A stretch of 12,853 bases of DNA from Cerioporus squamosus (Eukaryota > Basidiomycota > Agaricomycetes > Polyporales > Polyporaceae). The notes below the pieces were generated by a model that was given only the letters and a program-made list of their open reading frames with translations, made no database searches and had not been told where the DNA came from. The position numbers were made by a program, and so were the translations under genes. Each line of letters starts with the position of its first letter. Position 1 is the stretch's first letter. Shown piece by piece: positions 1-6,828 of the stretch. Location of the stretch: positions 1-12,853 of the forward strand of contig JABYQS010000806.1 of the NCBI GenBank assembly GCA_022592435.1, given 5' to 3'.

Positions 1-348
1 TCCAGCAGATTGAGCACGGCGTACCCGAGTCGCGCCCCAGCCATCTCCTGCTTCAGCGCCATCTCCGCGCTCTGCTTCTCCTCCAGCAGCACCTTCCGCT
101 CAACAAGAGGCATAGCCACCATCTGATCATTCACACCCATCAGCTCATCCGCACTCACATGCGATCAGACATATGTTACTCACCTCATCGCGAGCTCCAG
201 GAGGTACATCTCCGTCTGCTCGCGGCGCGTCGCCCGCCGCAGACACCCCAGCAGCCGCTTCGACCTTCCCTTTGCCACCCCCTGCCGTGCCCTTCGGCCC
301 CTTCTTCGGCTTCTTGGCCTGTGTCGTTTGTTTACCTGAAGTGTCCAT
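1..348 (-). CDS. 5' part of unknown Lys/Gly/Ala-rich, coiled-coil-like protein (partial at left edge)
   Basis: I do not recognise this protein. The proposed start is the ATG at 348-346. Exon 1 (184-348, 55 codons) begins MDTSGKQTTQ and is rich in Lys, Gly and Ala. A 61-nt intron (123-183) has donor GTGAGT, a CTGAT branch-like site and acceptor CAG. Exon 2 (1-122) continues in phase 0 as MVAMPLVERK... into a charged, Met/Leu/Glu-rich segment that looks helical and runs off the window. One oddity: the +1 frame of late exon 1 (RREQTEMYLLELAM) and the intron part just upstream of exon 2 (ADELMGVNDQ) both read as good protein in one frame. They would join if the intron were only 30 nt (154-183). 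So the exon 1 frame is uncertain, and a small frameshift is possible. Similar low-complexity Lys/Gly/Ala runs occur in the gene starting at 8442, but that alone does not show homology. Confidence 0.55.
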
Positions 349-2055
349 AGTGCAAGGAATAGACGAGTTTTCGAAGGAATGATGATAGTGCGGTCGTTCT
401 AGTGGTGATCGCGGGGGGAGGGAGAGAGAGAATCGCTCTCCCCCCTCCATCCTATGTATCTCTGCCTCCTTGCCGCCTCATGCCTAAATCGCCGTCCATC
501 GATCGAAATCATCCCAACCTTGTCCTTTTCCAGACCGGGATCAACCATTCTCTCGGGCACTGCAATTTCCCTTTTCATTATTCATTACGTTTATCCATCT
601 TCTCGTCTGCACCGTCGCACAACTAAACACCACACTAACCCTGCCACATCGCCCGTCTCTGCGCGTTCTTTCCTTCTGAACAGTCCAGCACATCCCATGC
701 TGACATATAACCACATTTCCACACGAATGATGTCGTCCCTGAATGATCGACATGAAATCTCCAAGCGCTTTGAGATTGTCATCTCGATCAAGAAGCACCA
801 TGACGTACTTGCCACGTGGCTGAGCGGCCCACGTGCCTCCCTCAAATCATGCTTCAAGTCTCTATCTCCATCTGCGAGCGGTCGACCGCTCGCGGGCTAC
901 TTCCCGCCCCGCCTGCTCTCGCGAGCGGTCGACCGCTCGCGAGCTACTGTCAGTGCATGTACAATCTTTGGCGGTCTCCCGCTCGCAGACTACTTCCACA
1001 CGTCGGCCGCTTGCAACCCGCCATGAGCAATCGGCCACCCGTGAGCTACATTTACCTGTTGTCCCCTCATGTTCCACGCCCACCACCCAGCTTGAAACCC
1101 AATCAACACCGTAAGCGCCCGCATATCTTCGCCATTGCCTTCATCCACAATACAGCTCAGCTCACCACCTCAGTGCGCTCAAGCCCACCTCTTGCACTCC
1201 ATCTTGCAGTCCTGACAGCAAGCCCTCTCAACGGTCATTCCGGGACTACAATTCAACATCCAAACATACTGTACAACTGGCCTTGCAAATCGTTCAACCA
1301 CTCATGGGTCACGGGCCCCCAATCTAGTCATGATTTGGGTGCCTATCGCATGTCACTAGAAGGCTGGTCGGAACCACTCTCTGGGTGCTAAGACCCGGGG
1401 GCAGTGTGCTGTCATGTGCCCTGTCTTTGGTGAGAATCTGGCTGGATGTCATAGTCACTGCGTTCCTAGTCAATTCTGTCCGAACTATTTGAAATGGTAC
1501 AGTATGTGAGTATAATTAGAACACTTCCCATATTACAGTACTCTTTATCCATATCTGAAGTAGTGCCCACGTCTTGTAGGCTCTGGCCAAGCTTCCCTGA
1601 GCCTGTGCCGTCTTGTAGAGCTGGGCCTCAGGTTTGACAAGGTCATCGCTCTCCATGTCAAGCCATAGCCAGGGTGTTTGTGCCAAGCCAAGCTCCGCAC
1701 ACCACTACCTGTATTGTTCACCAACTGTCCCATCTCACGTCATAATCCTAGTACGCACAGCATTGAATTTGGCTTCTCAATGTTGTTGCATGACAATTCA
1801 CTGCCCAGTAGCAGATTGGCTTTAGCACAATTCCAGAATACGGGTACAGGAAGAGCAGAGTGCTACTGTGCACATCTCTGCCTCTGACAACTCCTATAGA
1901 TGCTATGATGTTGTTGCAGCCCCCAAAGCAAGTGTAGCATTGAACTACGTAGCTGACGGCCCGGTAGTACGACGCAGTGTCGATTATTGTGGGCGCTTAA
2001 TGGTGCTGAGAGGTCATCGTGGGCGACCGTGCATTTGGGTGCTACGGTTCAGCTG
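349..2055. other. Intergenic region without a convincing gene
   Basis: Open frames here (for example 454-1026 and 816-1391, plus) have no recognisable domain, have skewed composition and overlap each other, and I found no spliced model that improves them. The first part (349-460) is the upstream region of the minus gene and contains a purine/pyrimidine hairpin: a GGGGGGAGGGAGAG run around 414-430 faces CTCTCCCCCC around 437-446. The only clear structure is the palindrome pair at 874-943. The stretch 950-2055 shows nothing I can name. Confidence 0.5.
874..943. repeat. Two long perfect palindromes of the GAGCGGTCGACCGCTC family
   Basis: A 20-bp perfect palindrome lies at 874-893 and a 26-bp perfect palindrome at 918-943. 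Both are centred on GTCGAC with core GAGCGGTCGACCGCTC. Both are followed by a GGGCTACT or GAGCTACT sequence, so this is a short tandem unit of about 47 bp. A degenerate third copy (CCGCTCGCAGACTACT) follows near 980. The same core recurs at 2124-2141, 3841-3858 and throughout 4421-5010. Confidence 0.9.
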
Positions 2056-2217
2056 AGAGGAGAAGGGCGTGCTGCTTTGCGCGCGCGGTGTTGAACAAGC
2101 GGTTGACCACCAAACATAGCGCACGAGCGGTCGACCGCTCGCTGCGATCATCCAGAGGAGAACTGCGTGCTGCTGTGCGCGCGTCTATGCCGAATGAGCG
2201 GTTGACCGCCGAACATA
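2056..2217. repeat. 98-bp tandem repeat: one full unit and one unit split by the transposon
   Basis: Unit 1 (2056-2153) starts AGAGGAGAAGGGCGTGCTGC, passes through ACCACCAAACATAG and ends after the palindrome at 2124-2141. Unit 2 starts at 2154 with AGAGGAGAACTGCGTGCTGC and reaches ACCGCCGAACATA at 2217. There the Tc1/mariner element interrupts it. The unit resumes at 3836 with GCACACGAGCGG and the palindrome at 3841-3858, matching GCGCACGAGCGG in unit 1. Confidence 0.85.
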
Positions 2218-2246
2218 CAGTGACGGACAAAAATAATGCCCGCCCC
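2218..2246 (+). repeat. Left terminal inverted repeat of Tc1/mariner element
   Basis: A 29-bp terminal repeat starting CAGTGACGGACAAAAATAAT. It pairs with 3805-3833 with one mismatch, at repeat position 19 (A on the left, T on the right-hand copy). It lies directly next to the TA at 2216-2217. Confidence 0.95.
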
Positions 2247-2484
2247 AGGCCATGCACTATATTCTCCCCGTAACTTTGTCAATATTAGACATATGTACTC
2301 GCTTTCTTTTGTGAATTATAGGCCTTCCCATTCTGCATGACTGAGTGAAGGAACGATGCAATTTGGCCCAGTGATGCCTGAGTTATTTAAGTAACAAGTA
2401 CATGACTGGGGTTATGGGTAAGCGCACAAAGGGTAATGACCGTGGTATAAAATACTGGAAAACTGGTAAAAATGAACAAACAAC

Positions 2485-3513
2485 TCAGTAACGTGTATGT
2501 CCACCTTTGGCCTCTCTAAGGGCCCGTACACGGTCAGGGAGTGAATGATAAAGCTTGGCAATGAAGTCCTTCTCCAGTCCGTACCACTCCTGTTGCAAGG
2601 CATCCCATAGCTCCTTGAGGTTTCGAGGAAGAGGGTTGCGACGGCGGACACGGCGATCTAACTCATCCCAGACATGTTTGATGATGTTCATGTCAGGAGA
2701 GCTCGAGGGCCAGGGGAGAACAGGGATGTTGTGTTCATGCAACCACTCCTTCGTAAGGTGTGCGGTGTGCTTGGGGTCGTTATCGTGTTGGAAGATGAAG
2801 CTGTCTCGGGGGATGTGATGGTCTTTGAGGGTTCCTAGGAGTGACTGCTTCAAGATGGAACAGTACTGCTTGGAATCCAGCTTCCCCTTGATGCAATGAA
2901 GACGCCCAACGCCCCGGGAGGTGATGCACCCCCACACCATCAAACTCCCTCCTCCATGCTTGACCCGCTGCTTGACATTCCTTGGCAAAAACTCCTCCCC
3001 AACCCTTCTCCGACACCATTGCCTCCCATCTGAGCCAAAGAGATTGAACTGAGACTCATCTGAGAAGAGCACTGGTTCCCAATCCTCCACACTCCAATCC
3101 GCAAACTCCTCTGCCCACTTCTTCCGCTGCTTGATGTGGAAGGAGCTGAGATACGGCTTTGACCGACGTACCCGTCCGTTGAGCCCAATCTCGCAAAGCC
3201 TACGACGCACAGTTCGGGCACTGACGTTGGGGAAGAGCTGGCGTTGGACGTCGGTTGCATCCCAAGCTGACCCATTGGCAAGGGCCACTTCAGCATGACG
3301 AAGGTCGCGGGGAGTGAGAAGACGGGGCCGGCCAGGCCGGGGAGCATGGTAGTAGAAGTCACCGGTCTCCTGAACAATCTTGAGGTTCCGGGCAACTGTG
3401 CGACGATCCAGGTGCAAGATGCGGCCAATTTCCGTCATGGTCTTGGGCTTCCCAAAAGCAGGGTCGCAAAGTTGGAGCATGCAAGCCCGTTTGGTGGGAG
3501 TGCAGGGTGCCAT
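2485..3513 (-). CDS. Tc1/mariner-family transposase, 342 aa, third catalytic residue replaced (DD34K)
   Basis: The enzyme would cut and reinsert the surrounding element in the nucleus. Residues about 20-115 form the paired-like DNA-binding region: two helix-turn-helix parts (around MTEIGRILHLDRRTVARNL and SARTVRRRLCEIGL) joined by a GRPR linker at 61-64. The DDE region follows, with D152 in FSDES, the family motif GGGSLMVWG at 187-195, and D244 in QHDNDPKHTA. Exactly 34 residues after D244, where the family has Glu (usual context SPDLNPIE), this copy has SPDMNIIKH with Lys279 (codon AAA at 2677-2679 on the minus strand). One G-to-A change from GAA would explain this, so the enzyme is probably catalytically dead. 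The length is normal and there is no stop or frameshift. The start codon is the first ATG, at 3513-3511. Confidence 0.95.
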   Translation of the reverse strand: MAPCTPTKRACMLQLCDPAFGKPKTMTEIGRILHLDRRTVARNLKIVQETGDFYYHAPRPGRPRLLTPRDLRHAEVALANGSAWDATDVQRQLFPNVSARTVRRRLCEIGLNGRVRRSKPYLSSFHIKQRKKWAEEFADWSVEDWEPVLFSDESQFNLFGSDGRQWCRRRVGEEFLPRNVKQRVKHGGGSLMVWGCITSRGVGRLHCIKGKLDSKQYCSILKQSLLGTLKDHHIPRDSFIFQHDNDPKHTAHLTKEWLHEHNIPVLPWPSSSPDMNIIKHVWDELDRRVRRRNPLPRNLKELWDALQQEWYGLEKDFIAKLYHSLPDRVRALREAKGGHTRY

Positions 3514-3804
3514 AGTGATAGACGTAAAGAGTAGAAGGTGTAGAATGAAGATATTAAAGTGGTGTAGTGTCAGGGATTAAATGTGATGTGTACTGAGGAA
3601 AAGAAAAGGACAGGACACTGTGCGCTGGCACGTCGAAAATAAGCGCCCAAACGTTCCCACGGCTTTTGCAGCCTTTCACGCAGCCACCCAGCAACATCAT
3701 AGGCACTGTATGATAGATAACTAATGTCTAGTTATTCTACAGTATATGACATATGCTCAAGCTTATCTGAGCTTGAGCTAAGGGGGATTCAATGCCTGCC
3801 ACTG

Positions 3805-3833
3805 GGGGCGGGCAATATTTTTGTCCGTCACTG
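3805..3833 (-). repeat. Right terminal inverted repeat of Tc1/mariner element
   Basis: A 29-bp repeat ending TTTTTGTCCGTCACTG, the inverted partner of 2218-2246 with one mismatch. The TA duplication follows at 3834-3835. Confidence 0.95.
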
Positions 3834-3835
3834 TA

Positions 3836-4420
3836 GCACACGAGCGGTCGACCGCTCGTAACAATATAAACCGGACGAACACTCGTAACGATATATACTG
3901 ATCCTAACATTCAGTGGCCGTACGGCCATTTACGGTAGCTGGAAAGTGGCCGACAAGGTTATATACACGATGCAGCATGGGACATGTGCTGAGCATATGT
4001 TGATACCATACCTACTCGTGCAAATCTACATTGCGAGGGGCCAACTGCTCAGGATGTACGATCGGTCTCATATCTCCCACTGCTCGCGACGCGCTGCTGG
4101 ACGTGTGCTGAGCATGTGTGGATACTATATCTACACGTCCGATTCTCTGTTGCAAGCGGACGACCGCTCAACTGCTGCCCTTGGATATTCATCGACTCCT
4201 GCTCAAACACAGTACACTAAGCTCTGTGTATGCTCCTCAGTGCATGGACACTCGTCTCAGAATAGCATAGGCACACCTAACAGTCATAGGCAAATGTAGT
4301 CGAATTATGCCCTTCGGAGGACTGCCGCATGAAAGCCCTCACCTGCGCACAGCCCAACCCTGACTGGGTTACAAAACTACCTGTGAATTCATACTTGTAG
4401 GCAGCTTTAGTACCTCTGCT
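3836..4420. repeat. Right half of split 98-bp unit followed by diverged ~119-bp repeats
   Basis: The first bases (3836-3860) complete the repeat unit interrupted by the transposon, including a 20-bp perfect palindrome at 3840-3859. Further on, GTGCTGAGCATATGTTGATACC from 3986 and GTGCTGAGCATGTGTGGATACT from 4105 mark a diverged tandem pair with 119-bp spacing. Each is followed by a CAACTGCTC-like or degenerate CGGACGACCGCTC site. The plus frame at 3946-4299 crosses these repeats and is not convincing as a gene. Confidence 0.6.
4335..4395. repeat. Diverged direct copy of the sequence at 5098-5160
   Basis: CCCTGACTGGGTTACAAAACTACCTGTGAATT here matches, with some changes, CCCTTACTGGGTTACAGAAATACCTATCAATT at 5120-5151. 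The preceding CTCACCTGCGCACAGCCCAA resembles CTTACCTCAGCCTAA. The right-hand copy covers the 3' end of the zinc-finger gene, so the 170-bp and 56-bp arrays lie between two copies of one flank. Confidence 0.6.
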
Positions 4421-4808
4421 GTGAGTGGTCGACCACTCTGAACAGCACTTGGGCTGCTATAGTGCCCATAATCACTGAAGCAATGCCGCAGAGCGGTCGA
4501 CCGCTCGAGATGGACCTCCAGGCCTTGTTCACTGTCTGAGCACCTCCTATGGCCATAGAAATTAGTGTAGAACACTCCCATAACCCTGTTCTGAGCGGTC
4601 GACCGCTCGGAACAGTACTTTGGCCATTACAGTGCCCATAATCACTGAAACAATGCCGCAGAGCGGTCGACCGCTTGAAATGTACATCCCAAGTTTTTTG
4701 ACTGCATGAACAATTTCTGTGGCTCAGGATATTAGCGTAGAATACTCTCCTACACCCCTTCTGAGCGGTTGACCGCTCAGAAGGCGACTTGGGCTGCTAC
4801 GGTGGCCA
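4421..4808. repeat. 170-bp tandem repeat, about 2.3 units, two palindromes per unit
   Basis: Units start at 4421, 4591 and 4761 (third unit partial), exactly 170 bp apart. Each begins with a palindrome: GAGTGGTCGACCACTC (4423-4438), GAGCGGTCGACCGCTC (4593-4608), GAGCGGTTGACCGCTC (4763-4778). The first two units carry a second palindrome 70 bp in (4491-4506 and 4661-4676, the latter with one changed base). Flanking bases often extend the stem: CTTCTGAGCGGT at 4758 pairs with ACCGCTCAGAAG ending at 4783. TGCCCATAATCACTGAA is shared between units. Confidence 0.9.
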
Positions 4809-4810
4809 CT

Positions 4811-5010
4811 CATTTCCTGTCGCGAGCGGTCGTCCGCTCGATACCTAATGTGAGCGGTCGACGGCTCATTTCCTGTCGCGAGCGGTCGTCCGCTCGATGC
4901 CTAATGTGAGCGGTCAACGGCTCATTTCCTGTCGCGAGCGGTCGTCCGCTCGATACCTATTGCAAGCAGTCGTCCGCTCATTCCCTGTCACGAGCGGTCG
5001 TCCGCTCGGT
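4811..5010. repeat. 56-bp tandem repeat, about 3.5 units, built from degenerate palindromes
   Basis: Units start at 4811, 4867, 4923 and 4979 with CATTTCCTGTCGCGAGCGG or a close variant. Each full unit has two sites, GAGCGGTCGTCCGCTC and GAGCGGTCGACGGCTC (or variants). These are the same core as elsewhere, with substitutions in the centre or one arm. No unique spacers lie between them. Confidence 0.9.
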
Positions 5011-5145
5011 CACTAGTCATGCCTACATCCCCTCCGCTTCCACAATCTATGCTCTCCAGCAGCCCGACCGCTCCCAACGTACATTGAGCCGCATAAGGGT
5101 CACCCTTACCTCAGCCTAACCCTTACTGGGTTACAGAAATACCTA

Positions 5146-5730
5146 TCAATTGCGGACAGAGTTTGACTCTGAGCTGACAGAAGTAATGGCCCGCTCAGCG
5201 CATGGAGAGATCTGAGACATTGGGGAACCGTGATTGCGCTACAGAATAATCAGAAGACAACAACAATGATAATGAGGTTGACACTTACAGGGGGAGAAGG
5301 TGAGGCCATGTGCTGGTCAACATCTCCTCCATGCATGGGAGGAGTACTGGGTGGGGAGGCAGCAGTAACAGGAGGGCCATTTTGGACTTGAGTCCCACTG
5401 GCCTGAGAAGTGGCAGGAACCTATGGCAATTCTGAGCTAAATAATGTAGGAATAAACAGCTAAACATACCAGCCAGGAGTCAGTCTTGTGGTCCTTGAGG
5501 TAATGGTTCTGCCAAGTTTTCTGATTGGCAAACCCCCTGTTGCAGACTTGTCCAGTAGCAGAGACACACTGGCAAATAGCCAGGCCCTTGCTGTCTCTTG
5601 TCACAGTGATCAGCTTCCCAGTTTTACTGTCAGGATGCTCATAAACTGGGAAAAGATAGACATGGCAAGCCCTGAGATGTGAGCTTTCATATCCCTTGTA
5701 TGGCTTCTGGCAGTGCTTGCAAGCAACCAT
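5146..5730 (-). CDS. Small C2H2-like zinc-finger protein, three exons, 161 aa
   Basis: The model starts at the ATG at 5730-5728, has exons 5470-5730, 5289-5420 and 5146-5238, and ends in TGA at 5148-5146. Introns are 49 nt (donor GTATGT, acceptor ATAG) and 50 nt (donor GTAAGT, CTGAT branch, acceptor GTAG), both phase 0. Exon 1 carries two zinc-binding patterns. The first is C4-x2-C7 with H18 and H23 (a Cys at 22 is also possible). The second is C55-x7-C63-x12-H76-x4-H81, with the hydrophobic spacing of a C2H2 finger (CNRGF...W..H....H) but a widened Cys pair. Exons 2 and 3 encode a Pro/Ser/Thr-rich, probably disordered tail. It is likely nuclear and may bind DNA or RNA. I do not recognise a named family. 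It stands alone, bounded on both sides by repeats, so an origin from a mobile element is possible. Confidence 0.7.
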
Positions 5731-5837
5731 GATGATGAGCTAGGAAGAATCTAGAGATGTTGGAAGAGTGTTGTTGCTAGATGGTGGTGGTAGAAGGCCA
5801 AGGTGCAAAATTGATCCACACAGCCACCCATCATTAG

Positions 5838-5867
5838 ATAATCTGGTACTGTACAGTACCAGATTAT
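5838..5867. repeat. 30-bp perfect palindrome upstream of the zinc-finger gene
   Basis: A perfect inverted repeat without loop, arms ATAATCTGGTACTGT and its complement, centred on TGTACA. It lies about 108 bp upstream of the zinc-finger start codon. It could be an operator, a hairpin, or a mobile-element junction; no protein partner can be named. Next to it, TATATAAG (5864-5871) gives a TATA-like sequence on the plus strand. Confidence 0.85.
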
Positions 5868-6285
5868 ATAAGCGGAATCCTCAGTATGAGAATCTTGAGC
5901 GCTTACCAAAGACCTTTCTAATGATACTACTTTCACTTGAAACGGATCATTATTGACTGAGTTAAGGCCAATACAAACTTACCCAAATGCGGAAAGTGGT
6001 CTGTTTGCAGTGACACTGTTGGGTGCTTATGTAATAAAAAAGCGCCCAAATTGGCTCCTTGCCCGTTTGGGCGCTTAGCGGATAAAAAAGCGCCCAAAAC
6101 TCGTTGCAACCAGCCCATCCTTCCGCATTTGGGCAAGTTTATATTCCCTCTAGATCAGTAAGTAATAACTATTATGGAGTAAGACTGGTACCGTCAGAAA
6201 GCCCGAGTCTATGGCTACGCACCGGTACTAAGTCAGAATAAGCACTTAAATTAACACATAAGCGAAATCCTCAGACTGAGGATTT
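5868..6285. repeat. Direct repeat pair ATAAGCG(G/A)AATCCTCAG with hairpin
   Basis: ATAAGCGGAATCCTCAG at 5868-5884 and ATAAGCGAAATCCTCAG at 6258-6274 differ at one base. The second copy is followed by CTGAGGATTT, making a near-perfect palindrome at 6265-6285 with arms AAATCCTCAG and CTGAGGATTT. The first copy has only a degraded version (TATGAGAATCTT). The MITE-like element lies between them. These may be ends of an older repeat. Confidence 0.6.
5974..6141. mobile_element. MITE-like non-autonomous element, 168 bp, TA duplication
   Basis: Terminal inverted repeats are AAACTTACCCAAATGCGGAA (5975-5994) and TTCCGCATTTGGGCAAGTTT (6121-6140), 20 bp with one mismatch, flanked by TA at 5972-5973 and 6142-6143. 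There is no coding capacity. Inside, AAGCGCCCAAA (6040-6050) pairs with TTTGGGCGCTT (6066-6076), and a second direct copy of AAGCGCCCAAA lies at 6088-6098, each direct copy preceded by an A-rich run. The TA duplication suits a Tc1/mariner-driven (Stowaway-like) element, but the ends do not match the Tc1 element at 2218-3833. Confidence 0.75.
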
Positions 6286-6288
6286 TCT

Positions 6289-6828
6289 GGCTGGTGGCAA
6301 GGGTGGCAAGTGGTGGCAAGTGAATATCTCCGCCAATTCTTATCATATGGACATGAAACAAGATGTGCTGGGTAGACATAATGCATATCTACAGATGTCC
6401 CAGCCTTGCCACCAGGATCCGACAAGCGGTTGAGGTGCTACGGGCTTTTGCCACCTGGAGATGCCGCATATTGGGCTGGTGGCAAAGGTGGCAAGTGAAT
6501 ATCTCGGCGGATTCTTCCCCGATTGCCATGATCCCAAGTGCATTCTGTAGGCCTAGCCCACCCCTACAGATGTCCCAGCCTTGCCACCAGGATCCGACAA
6601 GCAGGTGAGGAGCTACGGCCATTTGCCACCTGGAAATACCGCAAAATGACCAAGTGGCAAAGGTGGCAAGGGCTTTTCTCCGCGGATTCTGCTCGGATCG
6701 CCATGGAAACAGTTGCACTGCGTAGGCAGGAAGCAACCCTACAGATCTCTCAGCCTTGCCACCAGGATCCGATGAGCGGTTGAGGAGCTACGGCCCTTGC
6801 CACCGGCTTGCCACCATTTGCCACCGGC
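6289..6828. repeat. 175-bp tandem array (about three units) rich in TTGCCACC/GGTGGCAA
   Basis: CAGCCTTGCCACCAGGATCC starts at 6401, 6576 and 6751, and GGCAAG(T/G)G starts at 6315, 6490 and 6665, all exactly 175 bp apart. Each unit carries several GGTGGCAA and TTGCCACC sites in opposite orientations, so single-stranded forms would fold. The right-hand end (6739-6828) overlaps the last exon of the minus-strand gene at 6739-8175. Because 175 is not a multiple of 3, each unit is read in a different frame. Confidence 0.92.

Larger units (their letters stand above)
2218..3833 (-). mobile_element. Complete Tc1/mariner DNA transposon with TA target duplication
   Basis: The element is 1,616 bp, bounded by terminal inverted repeats that begin CAGTGACGGACAAAAAT at each end. 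It is flanked by TA on both sides (2216-2217 and 3834-3835), the hallmark of Tc1/mariner insertion. It carries a single intronless transposase frame on the minus strand (2485-3513). The left non-coding arm is 2218-2484 and the right arm 3514-3833. The right arm holds a small hairpin (GCTCAAGCT at 3755-3763, AGCTTGAGC at 3770-3778). The near-identical ends and open transposase suggest a young insertion, although the catalytic triad appears damaged. Confidence 0.95.

Noticed and set aside
454..1391. Two overlapping plus-strand frames of about 190 codons
   Set aside because: No recognisable domain, skewed Ser/Arg/Pro composition, overlap in different frames, and they run across the palindrome pair at 874-943.
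1545..1733. Minus-strand frame of 62 codons
   Set aside because: Short, no recognisable motif, and no good splice extension found.
3946..4299. Plus-strand frame of 117 codons
   Set aside because: It crosses diverged 119-bp repeats and encodes nothing recognisable.
4811..5010. Regular short palindromic repeats resembling a CRISPR array
   Set aside because: The whole 56-bp unit is repeated, without unique spacers. The surrounding genes are spliced and eukaryotic, and no cas-like gene is present.
5098..5125. GGGTTAG-like telomere motif on the minus strand
   Set aside because: Only a single partial match, with no tandem array.
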